Made by a program: the position numbers and the translations under genes. Under the pieces are notes generated by a model. It had not been told where the DNA came from, did not search any database, and saw only the letters and a list, made by a program, of their open reading frames with translations. This document shows positions 10,897 through 19,249 of a stretch of DNA of 64,000 nt, piece by piece. The stretch is taken from NCBI RefSeq assembly GCF_015207005.2, contig NZ_JADEXS020000002.1, positions 248,001 through 312,000 of the forward strand, in the 5' to 3' direction. The stretch is from Desmonostoc muscorum LEGE 12446. GTDB taxonomy: Bacteria; Cyanobacteriota; Cyanobacteriia; Cyanobacteriales; Nostocaceae. Position 1 is the first letter of the stretch; each line of letters opens with the position of its first letter.

Positions 10897-11286
10897 GTGA
10901 TCAAAACAAGAGAACAGAGTCTTTCAGATTTAGCACACAGAGTAGAACTTTTAATTGCCAAAAGAGAAGAAATCAACCAAGAAATCTCTACTCTTAACAA
11001 AAGTGATGTAGCTGAATCTGGTTGTTGGATTGTTCGTTACCGCGCTAAAGGTAAGGGCGGAGCTTATTGGTATTACAAGTGGCAATCAGGAGAACCTATC
11101 TTTGTTACCAAAAATGGTAATAAAAGTTGTCATCAATATATTGGTAAAGCAGGTAGCCCAGCTTTCTTAAAGGCAGTTGAGATGATGAAAAATCGGACAA
11201 AAATCGAAGCGTTAAACCAGGTGCTTCATACACTAGAGCTAGGACTCAATGACCTAGTTGAAGAAGCGGCAAGATTTCAAAAATAA
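10897..11286 (+). CDS. hypothetical protein of a cyanobacterial family
   Basis: About 130 residues. The start may be TTG 10885 or GTG 10897; the latter gives a protein beginning IKTREQSLSD and is preferred. An N-terminal helical region (LAHRVELLIAKREEINQEI) is followed by a compact basic, aromatic core (YRAKGKGGAYWYYKWQ, HQYIGKAGSPAFLKA) and a C-terminal helix. Cyanobacteria carry many uncharacterised proteins with this basic KGG-YYY and GKAGS-A pattern. It follows the ISKra4 remnant by about 40 bases on the same strand, so it may be passenger DNA of that element or an unrelated gene. It ends shortly before a good intrinsic terminator. No function is assigned. Confidence 0.6.
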   Translation: MIKTREQSLSDLAHRVELLIAKREEINQEISTLNKSDVAESGCWIVRYRAKGKGGAYWYYKWQSGEPIFVTKNGNKSCHQYIGKAGSPAFLKAVEMMKNRTKIEALNQVLHTLELGLNDLVEEAARFQK

Positions 11287-11330
11287 TTCATATCGAAGTA
11301 AGAGTTAACATCTACATCAGTCAGAGCTTA

Positions 11331-11362
11331 GTTAGCGTAGATAATACGCTAACTTGTTTTTT
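11331..11362 (+). terminator. intrinsic transcription terminator
   Basis: A perfect 9-bp stem, GTTAGCGTA at 11331-11339 and TACGCTAAC at 11345-11353, closes a five-base loop and is followed by TTGTTTTTTC. This is a standard rho-independent terminator for the plus-strand gene ending at 11286. Confidence 0.8.
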
Positions 11363-11489
11363 CTTCCCCACACTTTTTTTCGTTCACCCAATGTACGCCT
11401 TTACCTTCTTCCGGTACTGCTAAGGCCTGAAACCTATTTGTTTTGTGGGAGTGACACGATCGCTTGCTTCAAAGCAGTACACTGGTACT

Positions 11490-11837
11490 ATGAAAATTCC
11501 TCACTGCGACCGCTGCCAGTTCTATTCACACGATCCCCACATCATCTGTGCCGTACATCCGGCGGGGGTAAACGGTAACACTTGCATAGATTTTCGAGAA
11601 GACCCCAACGCCGAACCAGTAGAACTGTGGGAGCCGCAGGGGGCCACTTATTACAATGGCGAGTTGATTGTGCAGCCCCGCCAGAGATGGACACCAGAGG
11701 AACAGTTAGAACTGCTCGACACTCACCCAATGTTTACTGGCAAGTGTCCCCAGTCCGGATATGAATTTGACCGGGATTACACCTCAAGGGTGCATTGGGA
11801 TTGCCCTGAGTGCGGCTTTCTGGATGATAGCATGTGA
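11490..11837 (+). CDS. small Cys-rich hypothetical protein, zinc-ribbon-like
   Basis: 115 residues from ATG 11490, chosen over an upstream start because the protein then begins with KIPHCDRCQFY, a typical first zinc-binding knuckle. Cysteine pairs occur at the N-terminus (CDRC), then single Cys residues (IICAVHP, NTCIDF), and at the C-terminus (GKCPQSGYEF and WDCPECGF), the last two resembling a zinc ribbon. The centre has a WEPQGATYYNGELIVQP segment. A metal-binding regulatory or structural role is likely, but the family is not identified. It stands alone between the terminator at 11331 and the DCC-family gene. Confidence 0.65.
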   Translation: MKIPHCDRCQFYSHDPHIICAVHPAGVNGNTCIDFREDPNAEPVELWEPQGATYYNGELIVQPRQRWTPEEQLELLDTHPMFTGKCPQSGYEFDRDYTSRVHWDCPECGFLDDSM

Positions 11838-12126
11838 GCGAACTGGCAACTCTCGGTGTCATAAAGTTGGGTATAGGGGGTTGGGTGTGGCTGAGTGGGA
11901 AAATTAGTGGAGGCTTGAAAGAGCAGTTGGCTGCGGGACAGGGTGTACAAAAATACAATTTTCTCTCTACCCCCCTACGCCCTAATTTCAAGGTTAAAAG
12001 CATAATTTTTGGCAATTCTCAAAACCTTACACGATAAGAGACGTTTTTAATTCACATTAGGCATTACTTATAATTCCAGAGGCGTTACGCTTGATGTAAC
12101 GAAATAAACTTAGTTAAGATCCCGAA

Positions 12127-12636
12127 ATGCCCTCACCACAAATCCAATCCTACGGTTGTAACAACTCTCTAGACCAGCCTTTATCCACTCTGCCGTCGTG
12201 GAAAATCAAACTGCTGTATGACGGTCAATGTCCCTTGTGTCTGCGTGAGGTTAACTTTTTGAAGAAGCGGGACGCGGGTCGAGGGCTGGTGGCGTTTGTA
12301 GATATTGCAGATGATGACTACAATCCCCAAGCACATCGCGGTGTTGACTATGAAACTGCGATGGGGCGTATTCATGCTGTGTTGCCAGACGGAACAGTAG
12401 TTAAAAATGTTGAGGTTTTCCGTCGCATTTACGAAATTCTGGGGATGGGTTGGGTCTATGCTGCAACTTCCTTACCAGTTATCGGTGCTATTGCCGACTT
12501 CCTATATGGGATTTGGGCCGATTGGCGACTTTTCCTAACAGGACGACCAGATTTAGCGACTATTGTACGAGAGCGTTCTTCTCAACTTGCTTGCAAGTCC
12601 CAAAGCCGTTGTCGCTTAATGGATAGAAATGACTAA
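12127..12636 (+). CDS. DUF393 / DCC-family thiol-disulfide oxidoreductase-like protein
   Basis: 169 residues from ATG 12127. The hallmark YDGQCPLC at residues 31-38 is the conserved N-terminal signature of the DCC (DUF393) family, which has a thioredoxin-like fold with a CxxC pair. Further family features follow: FVDIADDDYNP, a G-RIHAVLPDG segment, and a C-terminal hydrophobic region (YAATSLPVIGAIADFLYGIWADWR) that may associate with the membrane. A redox or electron-transfer role is inferred from the family, but substrates are generally unknown. The gene is monocistronic here. The downstream 200 bases contain no recognisable gene. Confidence 0.85.
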   Translation: MPSPQIQSYGCNNSLDQPLSTLPSWKIKLLYDGQCPLCLREVNFLKKRDAGRGLVAFVDIADDDYNPQAHRGVDYETAMGRIHAVLPDGTVVKNVEVFRRIYEILGMGWVYAATSLPVIGAIADFLYGIWADWRLFLTGRPDLATIVRERSSQLACKSQSRCRLMDRND

Positions 12637-12843
12637 GCCTAGTTTCACAATAAATGTCGCAGTAGATCCAAATCAGCAAAGGTAGTATGTCAAGTAAGTT
12701 CATCTTCGTTGCATTCGCTGAGGGCATATCGTAAGCGATCCGCCGAACTTAATATGAGTGGCGCGGCGGCAGAGAATTGTACTGGCGATGTTGGGTGGGG
12801 TCGTGTATACGCCGGATGGAAAGAGCATTACCCGACAATGTAG

Positions 12844-13581
12844 TTAACTTGATAACACCTCAACGACATTTTGGGCAAAGCTTTTATAAGCATCGCCCAT
12901 TTGTTTAGCCACTGAGTCAGGAAAGACGTGAAAATCGCCAGCTTTGAGAGCTTTTATAATCCCGTCTGCCACAAGTGCAGGTGGCTGTGCAACCTCACTC
13001 ATTCCTGCCGCATCGCCCATATCCGTCGCAATCGGACCAGGGTGAACACTTAGCACAAGCGTGCCCTGCTCACCCAATAGTTCTCGTAATGCCTGGGTGA
13101 TTGAATAGGCCGCAGCTTTTGAGGCACAGTAAGTGGCAGAGTCGGGGAAACCCTTGAGCGAAGCAACAGAATTGATTTGGACAAAGACACCACCTCCATT
13201 GGCTTTGAGTACCGGGGCAAACGCCTGAGCCATGTAGATCAATCCATATACATTGATGTTCATCTGAAATTCGAGAGCGGCGATCGCATTCTCAGCTAAG
13301 GGAGTTCCAGCTTGAAAGACTCCTGCATTATTGATAACTATTTGCACATCTGGGGCAGTTTGAGCAGCAGCAACAATAGATTGGGGATCGCCTAAATCAA
13401 CCCGAATTGGTACTACTCGTAAGCCGTATTGTTCAACCAATGAGGAAACACTGTTGAGCTGACGAACAGCTGCATAGACTTTGGTGGCTCCCTGTTCAAT
13501 AAACGACTCAACTATCGCCTTGCCGATGCCGCGATTTGCGCCCGTCACCAAAATGGTTTTGTCTTTGATGTCGTAGTTCAT
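12844..13581 (-). CDS. short-chain dehydrogenase/reductase (SDR)
   Basis: A 245-residue classical SDR of the usual family length. Visible elements are the NAD(P)-binding TGANRGIG (residues 13-20), the structural NNAG (84-87), the catalytic Ser of INSVAS (138), and the catalytic pair in YCASK (Tyr151, Lys155), followed by HPGPIATDM. All active-site residues are present, so it should be a functional NAD(P)-dependent oxidoreductase; the substrate cannot be read from sequence. It stands alone on the minus strand. A second, broken SDR lies at 30710-31053. Confidence 0.9.
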   Translation of the reverse strand: MNYDIKDKTILVTGANRGIGKAIVESFIEQGATKVYAAVRQLNSVSSLVEQYGLRVVPIRVDLGDPQSIVAAAQTAPDVQIVINNAGVFQAGTPLAENAIAALEFQMNINVYGLIYMAQAFAPVLKANGGGVFVQINSVASLKGFPDSATYCASKAAAYSITQALRELLGEQGTLVLSVHPGPIATDMGDAAGMSEVAQPPALVADGIIKALKAGDFHVFPDSVAKQMGDAYKSFAQNVVEVLSS

Positions 13582-13769
13582 TTGGATTTCTCCTTATGGT
13601 TTTCCACGCTAGGAAAAACCTTGGACAATCGCTCTAAGTTAGGGCAAAGAAATTTAGCTACTCTCTTGAAGAAAGACTGCCGCTTCCACCGCTCCTTTTA
13701 GGATATTATCATCATCCATCTAAACCTTCGGGGTACTCCCGCCACATTGGTACTAGTATCATCGCTATC

Positions 13770-14228
13770 TTGATTTTCCAAAAAACTAACCAGCCATCCA
13801 TCGCACTCAGCCAAGAATGGACGGCTACACAAGTGACAGATGGCGACAGTATAACAGTCCGCCAAACCGATGGCAGCCAAATGGAAGTTGAGCTTTGTGG
13901 AATTAATGCACCTGAAGTCAGACACGATAAAGCTACAGGACAACCATTTGGTAATAAAGCAAAACAGAAACTGCGATCGCTTGTTGCAACTAATGATAGC
14001 CAAGTGATGGTCATTCCGGTGGGTAAAGATGAGCAGGGGCGTACTGTTGGAGAGGTGATGGTTTACGCTCAAGGTGAGGCTGAGATTAGTTTTCAAGAAG
14101 AATTGCTCAAGAGTGGTTTGGCTAGAACGCAGCAAGGTGAAGTGGAATGCCCAAATCAAATAGCTTTTGAGAATGCCCAGAGGTTGGCGATCGCATCAAA
14201 GGCAGGGATATGGGGACAAATGAAGTGA
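13770..14228 (+). CDS. staphylococcal-nuclease-like (SNase/thermonuclease) protein
   Basis: 152 residues, with TTG 13770 as the first available start. The SNase fold is recognisable from WTATQVTDGDSITV, ELCGINAPEV, DEQGRTVGEVMV and a C-terminal AQRLAIASKAGIWG helix. Compared with the S. aureus enzyme, the calcium ligand Asp21 (here Asp26), the general-base region Glu43 (here Glu49) and Arg87 (here Arg91) are kept. Arg35 is replaced by Glu41 and Asp40 by Asn46, which should weaken phosphate and metal binding. There is no signal peptide, although many bacterial SNases are exported; an upstream non-canonical start cannot be excluded. The CRISPR array begins 46 bases after the stop. Confidence 0.8.
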   Translation: MIFQKTNQPSIALSQEWTATQVTDGDSITVRQTDGSQMEVELCGINAPEVRHDKATGQPFGNKAKQKLRSLVATNDSQVMVIPVGKDEQGRTVGEVMVYAQGEAEISFQEELLKSGLARTQQGEVECPNQIAFENAQRLAIASKAGIWGQMK

Positions 14229-14684
14229 CATTTTTTCTAAGTATGTTATAGGGTCTGCTGCGGTATCCGTATCTCAGCAGTCCCCTTACGGGGTAATGGT
14301 CTGTGGAAACGACCTGGAAGACATGATTCGTGTCTTGGGACGTGATTTGTTTCAGTCCCCTTGCGGGGTAATGGTCTGTGGAAACAAAACAAGCAAATGT
14401 CAAGCATTCAAACATGAATTTGTTTCAGTCCCCTTGCGGGGTAATGGTCTGTGGAAACTTTATATTCGCGGGGGTGATAGAAGTTGCCACTATAGTTTCA
14501 GTCCCCTCGCGGGGTAATGGTCTGTGGAAACAAGTGAGGTTAGTGAAATCTCACGAATAGTATCTGGTTTCAGTCCCCTCGCGGGGTAATGGTCTGTGGA
14601 AACAAACGTCTGTTAAGAGTTCAAACGGTGTGGCTTCTCGTTTAATGGGTAGGGCAGGGATATTGCTACCCCTTTCCCCCCGAC

Positions 14685-14719
14685 AAACCGGACATGCAAG
14701 TTAACCAAGCATCCGGCTT
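14685..14719 (-). ncRNA. group II intron domain V (catalytic hairpin)
   Basis: Read on the minus strand, this stretch starts AAGCCGGATGC and closes with GCATGTCCGGTTT, a 34-nt-class hairpin with the invariant AGC triad near its 5' side and a tetraloop-like tip around GGTTAA. Domain VI (14644-14680) follows as a GGGGTAG...CTACCC hairpin. These are the ribozyme core elements for branching. Confidence 0.85.
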
Positions 14720-14734
14720 TAGCAAATCCTAGAG

Positions 14735-16435
14735 CTACCAAAGACTCAGTTGCTCATCAAGTTCAGAATTGAGTTTCTGTACTAGAGAATGTATTTGTTG
14801 ATGACAGTAATAATGCACTAATTCCAGATTAGCGTAACTATCGTTACCACCTTGATGACAAGGGATTTTATGGTGCTTTTGTATGGGTTCATCATTGAGT
14901 AATGATTCCCCACATACAGGACACTTGAATCCTTGTTTTTGGGCAATCTTCTGGTAACTAGGAATTAAACTTTTAGATTTAATATTCTGTCGATTTTCCC
15001 AATAAGATTTTAGCTCTGGGTCATCGGTGGAATAAGCACCCTTAACCATTGGATGCCTCCTAATATTGAACCAGCTAAACTTAAGTAAATGTTTTCCCGT
15101 GCGCTTGTTACCAAACACCCAGTAATCGCTTCTATCAAGATTTAGCCTTCCCCAGTAACGACGGTTACACCAAGATTGATTTTTCTTGGCGTGCATTCTT
15201 TTGGCGTACCTTCTCTCCCTGATAAACATCCATCTATCTAGAGAACTGAATATTTGCGAGGAAACTACAGTCCGATAATAGTTGGGTATGCCCCGAATAA
15301 TTGGGTTTAGCTTGTCTATGACAAAATCAACACTACAGCTAGTATTATCCAGCCAAACTTGTTTGATTTTATTTCGGACATTCTGCAAAGATTCAATGCT
15401 AGGTTTGATTAATACTTTCCTACCTGTTTTGGTAGTGGAATCAGGGTATTGTCTGATGTGAAAGCCTAAGAAGTTGAATCCATCCAATAGCCGTACTATG
15501 TGGGTTTTTGACTCTGATAGAGTTAGACCGCGAGTATTCATAAACTCTTGGAGGGTATCATGGGCTTTGACAGCATCTTCCCGACTTTTGCAGAACACCA
15601 CCAAATCATCGGCATAGCGCACAATACCGCGATCGCCAATCGTATGACCGTTTTGATCGTACTTGATGCCGAGGACAGATTCCATACCATGCAAAGCTAT
15701 ATTCGCAAGTAGAGGTGAAATAATTCCACCTTGAGGTACTCCAGCATTGGTATCATGGAAAACACCTTTATCCACATATCCCGCATTCAACCATTGTTGA
15801 ATTAATTTTCTGGCTGGAAAATTACCAATGGCATTAATTAGCGGCACATGAGAGATGTTATCAAAGCAACCTTCAATGTCCGCATCTACCACCCACTTCT
15901 TAGTGGAGTTGGCTTTTGACATTGAATGTATCCTTTCAATCGCATCATGGCATGACCTCCCAGGTCGAAATCCGTAGGAAGTACGCTCAAAGTGCGCTTC
16001 CCAATAGGGTTCCAAAGCATTTTTGACGATGGCTTGGAGACATCTATCGACGATGCAAGGTATTCCGAGAGGTCTTTGTTTTCCATTGGATTTACGGATA
16101 TATACCCGCCTGACTGGTAACGGCTTCCAAGGAATAAATTTGGTGAGAATATTCACCAACAACCCTCTAGCTGCCGGGGTTTTTACCAGTAATCTATCTA
16201 CCCCTGCTGTTTTACTGCCTTGGTTTAATTGCGTTACTCTTCTAACGGAAAGTAGTATATTAGAGTAGCTACGCATAAGTAGCTTTTGAAGGCTGCCAAC
16301 CTTTTTCAAGTTACCGCCAATGGTTGCCTTGAATATTCTCTGTCTTAGTCGCCTAACTACTCGGAACGCGTTTCTCCAGTTCACGCTATTCCAGTCAGTA
16401 GTTCTTCCGGTTACGTTCACAATTTTTAATTGCAC
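14735..16435 (-). CDS. ltrA: group II intron reverse transcriptase/maturase (LtrA-like)
   Basis: 566 residues from GTG 16435. The order is an N-terminal RT-0 region, reverse transcriptase blocks (RPLGIP at 121, TSYGFRPGRSCHDAI near 152, DADIEGCFDNI near 184, AGVPQGGIISPLLANI near 231 and the catalytic YADD at 274-277), a maturase X domain (residues 330-440), and a C-terminal HNH endonuclease with the CPVC knuckle and HHKIPCHQGGNDSYANLELVH. Such proteins splice their own intron and reverse-transcribe it into DNA targets. The HNH domain points to the chloroplast-like IEP classes rather than group IIC. No frameshift or missing motif was seen, so it may be active. Confidence 0.93.
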   Translation of the reverse strand: MQLKIVNVTGRTTDWNSVNWRNAFRVVRRLRQRIFKATIGGNLKKVGSLQKLLMRSYSNILLSVRRVTQLNQGSKTAGVDRLLVKTPAARGLLVNILTKFIPWKPLPVRRVYIRKSNGKQRPLGIPCIVDRCLQAIVKNALEPYWEAHFERTSYGFRPGRSCHDAIERIHSMSKANSTKKWVVDADIEGCFDNISHVPLINAIGNFPARKLIQQWLNAGYVDKGVFHDTNAGVPQGGIISPLLANIALHGMESVLGIKYDQNGHTIGDRGIVRYADDLVVFCKSREDAVKAHDTLQEFMNTRGLTLSESKTHIVRLLDGFNFLGFHIRQYPDSTTKTGRKVLIKPSIESLQNVRNKIKQVWLDNTSCSVDFVIDKLNPIIRGIPNYYRTVVSSQIFSSLDRWMFIRERRYAKRMHAKKNQSWCNRRYWGRLNLDRSDYWVFGNKRTGKHLLKFSWFNIRRHPMVKGAYSTDDPELKSYWENRQNIKSKSLIPSYQKIAQKQGFKCPVCGESLLNDEPIQKHHKIPCHQGGNDSYANLELVHYYCHQQIHSLVQKLNSELDEQLSLW

Positions 16436-17302
16436 CTAACTTTTCCCGAAGAAGTTCGGTTTCCGTTGCATTAGACTTCAAGGGATTCACTCGCCACACG
16501 TCAGCACCCTTTCAAGTTGGTCATTTGACCTATCTGCCCAGTTATGATTTCCTGTTGCCTTTCGACATAGCAGCATTCGCTTCTTGTGGCATCTTACACC
16601 CACTGGGGGATTAAAGCTGGATTACTCCAATCTCTACTTTTGACATCGACCTAGTTCAAAGACCCCGTTGGGGTTCCTACGTATCACACGCGAGAGATGC
16701 AACTAGCTTGGGTTCCCTCTATACACCGGGGGTTTTTGGTGTCTACTGATTCTGAGGATTGGGCAGAATCACTTTACCCCTTTTACCGTCTCAGCCGTTT
16801 TCGGTAATTCCTCTTCACGATGCCTCAACGAGGATTCACATCTGTTAACCCTGTCTAGTTTTACCCTAGCGCTTCACCTAACTGTGCGGCTTGCTGATGT
16901 CGCGCATTTTACCCTCTAGCTTTGAAACATCGCAGTTACCCGCAATGCCCCTTCGGGCGGGTACTGGCTTTTGACACTTGCCACGAGTTTTTCTGAGGAA
17001 CTCACTCTCTACGTGCAACCGATAGTCGCACCAGTCCCCTTGCGGGGTAATAGTCTTTGGAAACCGCTCGGTGCTGAAACTGTTACAGAGCAGGCTTCCT
17101 GGGAAGCATTTTGGCAACCCTCAAAAATAGGTCGATTTCAGCCGCTCTTATTGAGACTAACTCTCAACTTCCCTTAGCACTGAAACTGTGAAACTATTTA
17201 TTTGTCAAGGTTCTGGCGATTTTGGCAGATCCTCAGGGTTTTTGACCCCGCTTCGACTTGCCAAATCTCAAACTGATTCCATAATAATAAGATGTGTATT
17301 TA

Positions 17303-17593
17303 TTATTGTCTATGAGTTTGTGGAGATTGATCTATAAGCCTGTATTCTCGCTCAATCAAACTCAACAATTTCTCTTCGACAGTCGTTAAATAAGGTCGAT
17401 TCAACTTCCCCAGCATCTCCAAAAACTTCTGCACCGACTCCTCCAGCCCACTCGAATACACCCGACCCAGGCGATCGCAAATCACCTGCATCTGCTCACA
17501 TTCAGCAGGTAGGTAATTGTAAGATTTGAGGTGCTGCAAACCAACGGTGTACACCCCATCCCAAGTTTTGACAGCGCAACTAAAATCATTCAC
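17303..17593 (-). CDS. small hypothetical protein, third gene of regulator operon
   Basis: 96 residues starting at GTG 17593, overlapping the stop of the preceding gene, which suggests translational coupling. Mostly helical (AECEQMQVICDRLGRVYSSGLEESVQKFLEML) with a polar tail. No motif or family recognised. It sits last in a three-gene minus-strand operon headed by an XRE regulator. It is likely a plasmid-borne accessory protein of unknown function. Confidence 0.6.
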   Translation of the reverse strand: MNDFSCAVKTWDGVYTVGLQHLKSYNYLPAECEQMQVICDRLGRVYSSGLEESVQKFLEMLGKLNRPYLTTVEEKLLSLIEREYRLIDQSPQTHRQ

Positions 17594-17900
17594 TCTTGCG
17601 ACTTGCGACTATCCCCCAGCAGCCACCCTTACCCCTGAGTTCGGGGTTGTCTTTGGTAAGAATTTGACAGACTTCGCCAATCTGGTAGGTGTTCGGTACT
17701 TTCGTTCGCTCCATTATGCGCTGCACCACATCTTTGACGATTCTACCAGTTGGCACTTTTCCGCCAGCAACTTGCACTGCCTGCTGCCATGCAGTGCGCT
17801 GGACTTCTGGCTCTAGGGCAACCAAGGGGCGTACTTGACGTTCGTTTGTCGGCAGTATGGGCAACAAAGAAAGCAAGTTAATAGTTTGACCAGTGATCAT
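17586..17900 (-). CDS. hypothetical plasmid protein with KVPTGRIVKDVV motif
   Basis: 104 residues from ATG 17900, preferred over an upstream start that would overlap the XRE gene. The core LEPEVQRTAWQQAVQVAGG followed by KVPTGRIVKDVVQRIMER is a pattern I associate with helical segments in cyanobacterial plasmid and phage DNA-interacting proteins, but no function is established. The N-terminus has NLLSLLPILPTNERQVRPL. The C-terminus reads QIGEVCQILTKDNPELRGKGGCWGIV, giving a short beta hairpin. It lies seven bases after the XRE gene, so it is probably co-transcribed and controlled by that repressor. Confidence 0.65.
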   Translation of the reverse strand: MITGQTINLLSLLPILPTNERQVRPLVALEPEVQRTAWQQAVQVAGGKVPTGRIVKDVVQRIMERTKVPNTYQIGEVCQILTKDNPELRGKGGCWGIVASRKSE

Positions 17901-17907
17901 TTTTGTT

Positions 17908-18117
17908 TTACTGGTTAAACAATTGTGCAAGCTCTTCAATTGATAGTCGGGTGATTTGACATAATTTTGCTGTCTGCATCGGAGTAAGTCGTGGCAAATT
18001 AACTCCTCGCTCCCAGTTAGAAACAGTTTGATCTGTTACTCCTACCACTTCAGCAATTTGCCTCTGGGTTAATCCCAAAGACTCTCTTAACTTCATAAAT
18101 GGATGCTCCGAACTCAT
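17908..18117 (-). CDS. XRE-family helix-turn-helix regulator
   Basis: 69 residues, almost entirely one Cro/CI-type domain: LRESLGLTQRQIAEVVGVTDQTVSNWERG (residues 9-38) is the HTH, followed by PRLTPMQTAKLCQITRLSIEELAQLF. It is transcribed divergently from the long plus-strand cluster at 18272. The 150 bases between them hold four CTACAAA repeats and a consensus-like promoter, which are the natural binding sites for this protein. It probably represses its own operon and the plus-strand cluster. Confidence 0.88.
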   Translation of the reverse strand: MSSEHPFMKLRESLGLTQRQIAEVVGVTDQTVSNWERGVNLPRLTPMQTAKLCQITRLSIEELAQLFNQ

Positions 18118-18132
18118 CTATACAAAATTCTA

Positions 18133-18201
18133 CTACAAAAGTAAACCTACAAAAGCAAAACTACAAATCAACTTGACAACTACAAATGAACTTGATTTAA
18201 T
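18133..18201 (+). promoter_or_regulatory. iterated operator and sigma-70-type promoter
   Basis: CTACAAA occurs at 18133, 18147, 18161 and 18180 (spacing 14, 14 and 19). The last two lie in a longer direct repeat, CTACAAAT(C/G)AACTTGA. A promoter for the plus-strand cluster is visible: -35 TTGACA at 18173-18178, a 17-base spacer, -10 TTTAAT at 18196-18201. The fourth repeat lies inside the spacer, so binding there should block RNA polymerase. The XRE protein encoded divergently is the obvious candidate repressor. Confidence 0.65.
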
Positions 18202-18271
18202 AGAGATAGAGAAAGCGCCTGGACTGGTAATCTGAAGCGCTTCTCTAGTCCTATTGAAGAACCTACTAATT

Positions 18272-19165
18272 ATGACTCACGCCCTTTACACAACACAACA
18301 GCTGCAACTGAAATCGATTGCCCGACTCAAGCAAATCTACAGCGAAATCGCCTGCACAGTCGAAGTAAGCGACAAACGCTGCAAGGATTCTTGGATTTCC
18401 GCCATTGTTAACTATCAAGCAAGCAAGATTCAGAAAGTCACCCTCTCTGCCCCCGACGAACAAGCCCTCGCCCAAGCCGAATTCGACAACTACATCGCAA
18501 CCCAAGCCCAGGTTGTAGCTCCCGAACCCCTCACAATAGTCGAAATCTCGTTTGACCATCATGAATATTACGCTGATGACAAACTGGTAGCCAGCATCAG
18601 CCATGATGACAACCACTTAACGCAACGCTGGGTAGTCATGATCAACGACAAAGAAGTATTTCGTGCCAACACTCTAATGCGTTGCGATCGCTTCATCTGC
18701 ACTCACTATAAAGATGGCTCATTACCTGTGCAGGAAAAAGAAGCAACACCCCCCACGACTGAAAACCAAATCATGGCGCATATCTTCAACGAGTGCCAGA
18801 ATTACGGGTTTGAAATTCTCGATGATGGCATTTACAACAACGGCGTGAAACTGGGGCAAGTCGGATGTACTGACGGTAACTGGTGGGTGAAAAGGCGTTA
18901 TTCAGGTCAGCAGCAGTATTCTAACTCGGTCTATGATGCAGTGCGATCGCTATCGACGGTGGATACATCGGTGGCTGAACCAGTCCACAAATACTTGCAA
19001 TCCCGACTCTTAGAGCAACTCACTACTGAGGAATTACAGCAGTTATTGGGTGCAGAAGTGGCTAACTGTGAGCAGTTGTTAGACCGCCCTGTTGACGAAC
19101 TGACTTGCCAAGACTGGGAACGGTTACGGGAATATGAGCCGCACTTGGAGCTAGTGGCGGCGTAA
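18272..19165 (+). CDS. hypothetical cyanobacterial plasmid protein
   Basis: 297 residues from ATG 18272 (MTHALYTTQQLQLKSIARL), chosen over TTG 18254 because this start is the stronger codon. First gene of the plus-strand cluster, downstream of the iterated operator. An N-terminal helical segment with SWISAIVNYQASK is followed by a central beta-rich section (VEISFDHHEYYADDKLVASI, RWVVMINDKEVFRANTLMRC) and a C-terminal helical region rich in Leu and Glu (SRLLEQLTTEELQQLLG). No catalytic motif seen. Nostoc plasmids commonly carry proteins of this general type at the head of similar clusters; function unknown. Confidence 0.75.
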   Translation: MTHALYTTQQLQLKSIARLKQIYSEIACTVEVSDKRCKDSWISAIVNYQASKIQKVTLSAPDEQALAQAEFDNYIATQAQVVAPEPLTIVEISFDHHEYYADDKLVASISHDDNHLTQRWVVMINDKEVFRANTLMRCDRFICTHYKDGSLPVQEKEATPPTTENQIMAHIFNECQNYGFEILDDGIYNNGVKLGQVGCTDGNWWVKRRYSGQQQYSNSVYDAVRSLSTVDTSVAEPVHKYLQSRLLEQLTTEELQQLLGAEVANCEQLLDRPVDELTCQDWERLREYEPHLELVAA

Positions 19166-19249
19166 TTTACATACAGGCGATCACACTCTAGTTGCAAATG
19201 AAAGTGCGATCGCCTCTCACCAAATCATCAATATTCACTTATCACATTT

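Larger units (their letters stand above)
14644..17031 (-). mobile_element. group II intron inserted in a CRISPR repeat
   Basis: On the minus strand the element begins GTGCGACTATC (17031 downward), the classical group II 5' end, and ends with a domain V and a domain VI hairpin followed by ATT at 14644. Removing 14644-17031 joins GTTT (14640-14643) to the remaining 33 bases of the CRISPR repeat and restores a 37-bp unit with two substitutions, which fixes both boundaries to within a base. It encodes a full-length reverse transcriptase-maturase with an HNH domain, and the roughly 600 bases before that gene form ribozyme domains I-IV. The intron is about 2.39 kb and oriented the same way as the likely crRNA transcript. 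Confidence 0.9.
14274..17064 (-). CRISPR. orphan CRISPR array, six 37-bp repeats, last one split by an intron
   Basis: Repeats lie at 14274-14310, 14349-14385, 14422-14458, 14495-14531 and 14567-14603. A sixth is split into 14640-14643 and 17032-17064. Spacers are 38, 36, 36, 35 and 36 bp. Read on the minus strand, each repeat contains the hairpin CCCCGCAAGGGG (GCGAGG variant in two repeats) and ends GGGGACTGAAAC, which resembles type I-D cyanobacterial repeats with an ACTGAAAC crRNA handle. The array is therefore probably transcribed leftward, with the leader beyond 17064. Repeat 1 is degenerate in its first four plus-strand bases, as expected at the distal end. Repeat 6 has two substitutions. 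No cas gene is present in the window. Confidence 0.93.

Noticed and set aside
11834..12037. 67-codon plus-strand frame after the Cys-rich gene
   Set aside because: No recognisable motif, contains a repeat-like TACCCCCCTAC stretch, and extends into intergenic sequence; treated as non-coding.
14224..14600. Short frames on both strands across the CRISPR repeats
   Set aside because: They contain the same peptide once per repeat (for example VMVCGN) and are artefacts of the repeats.
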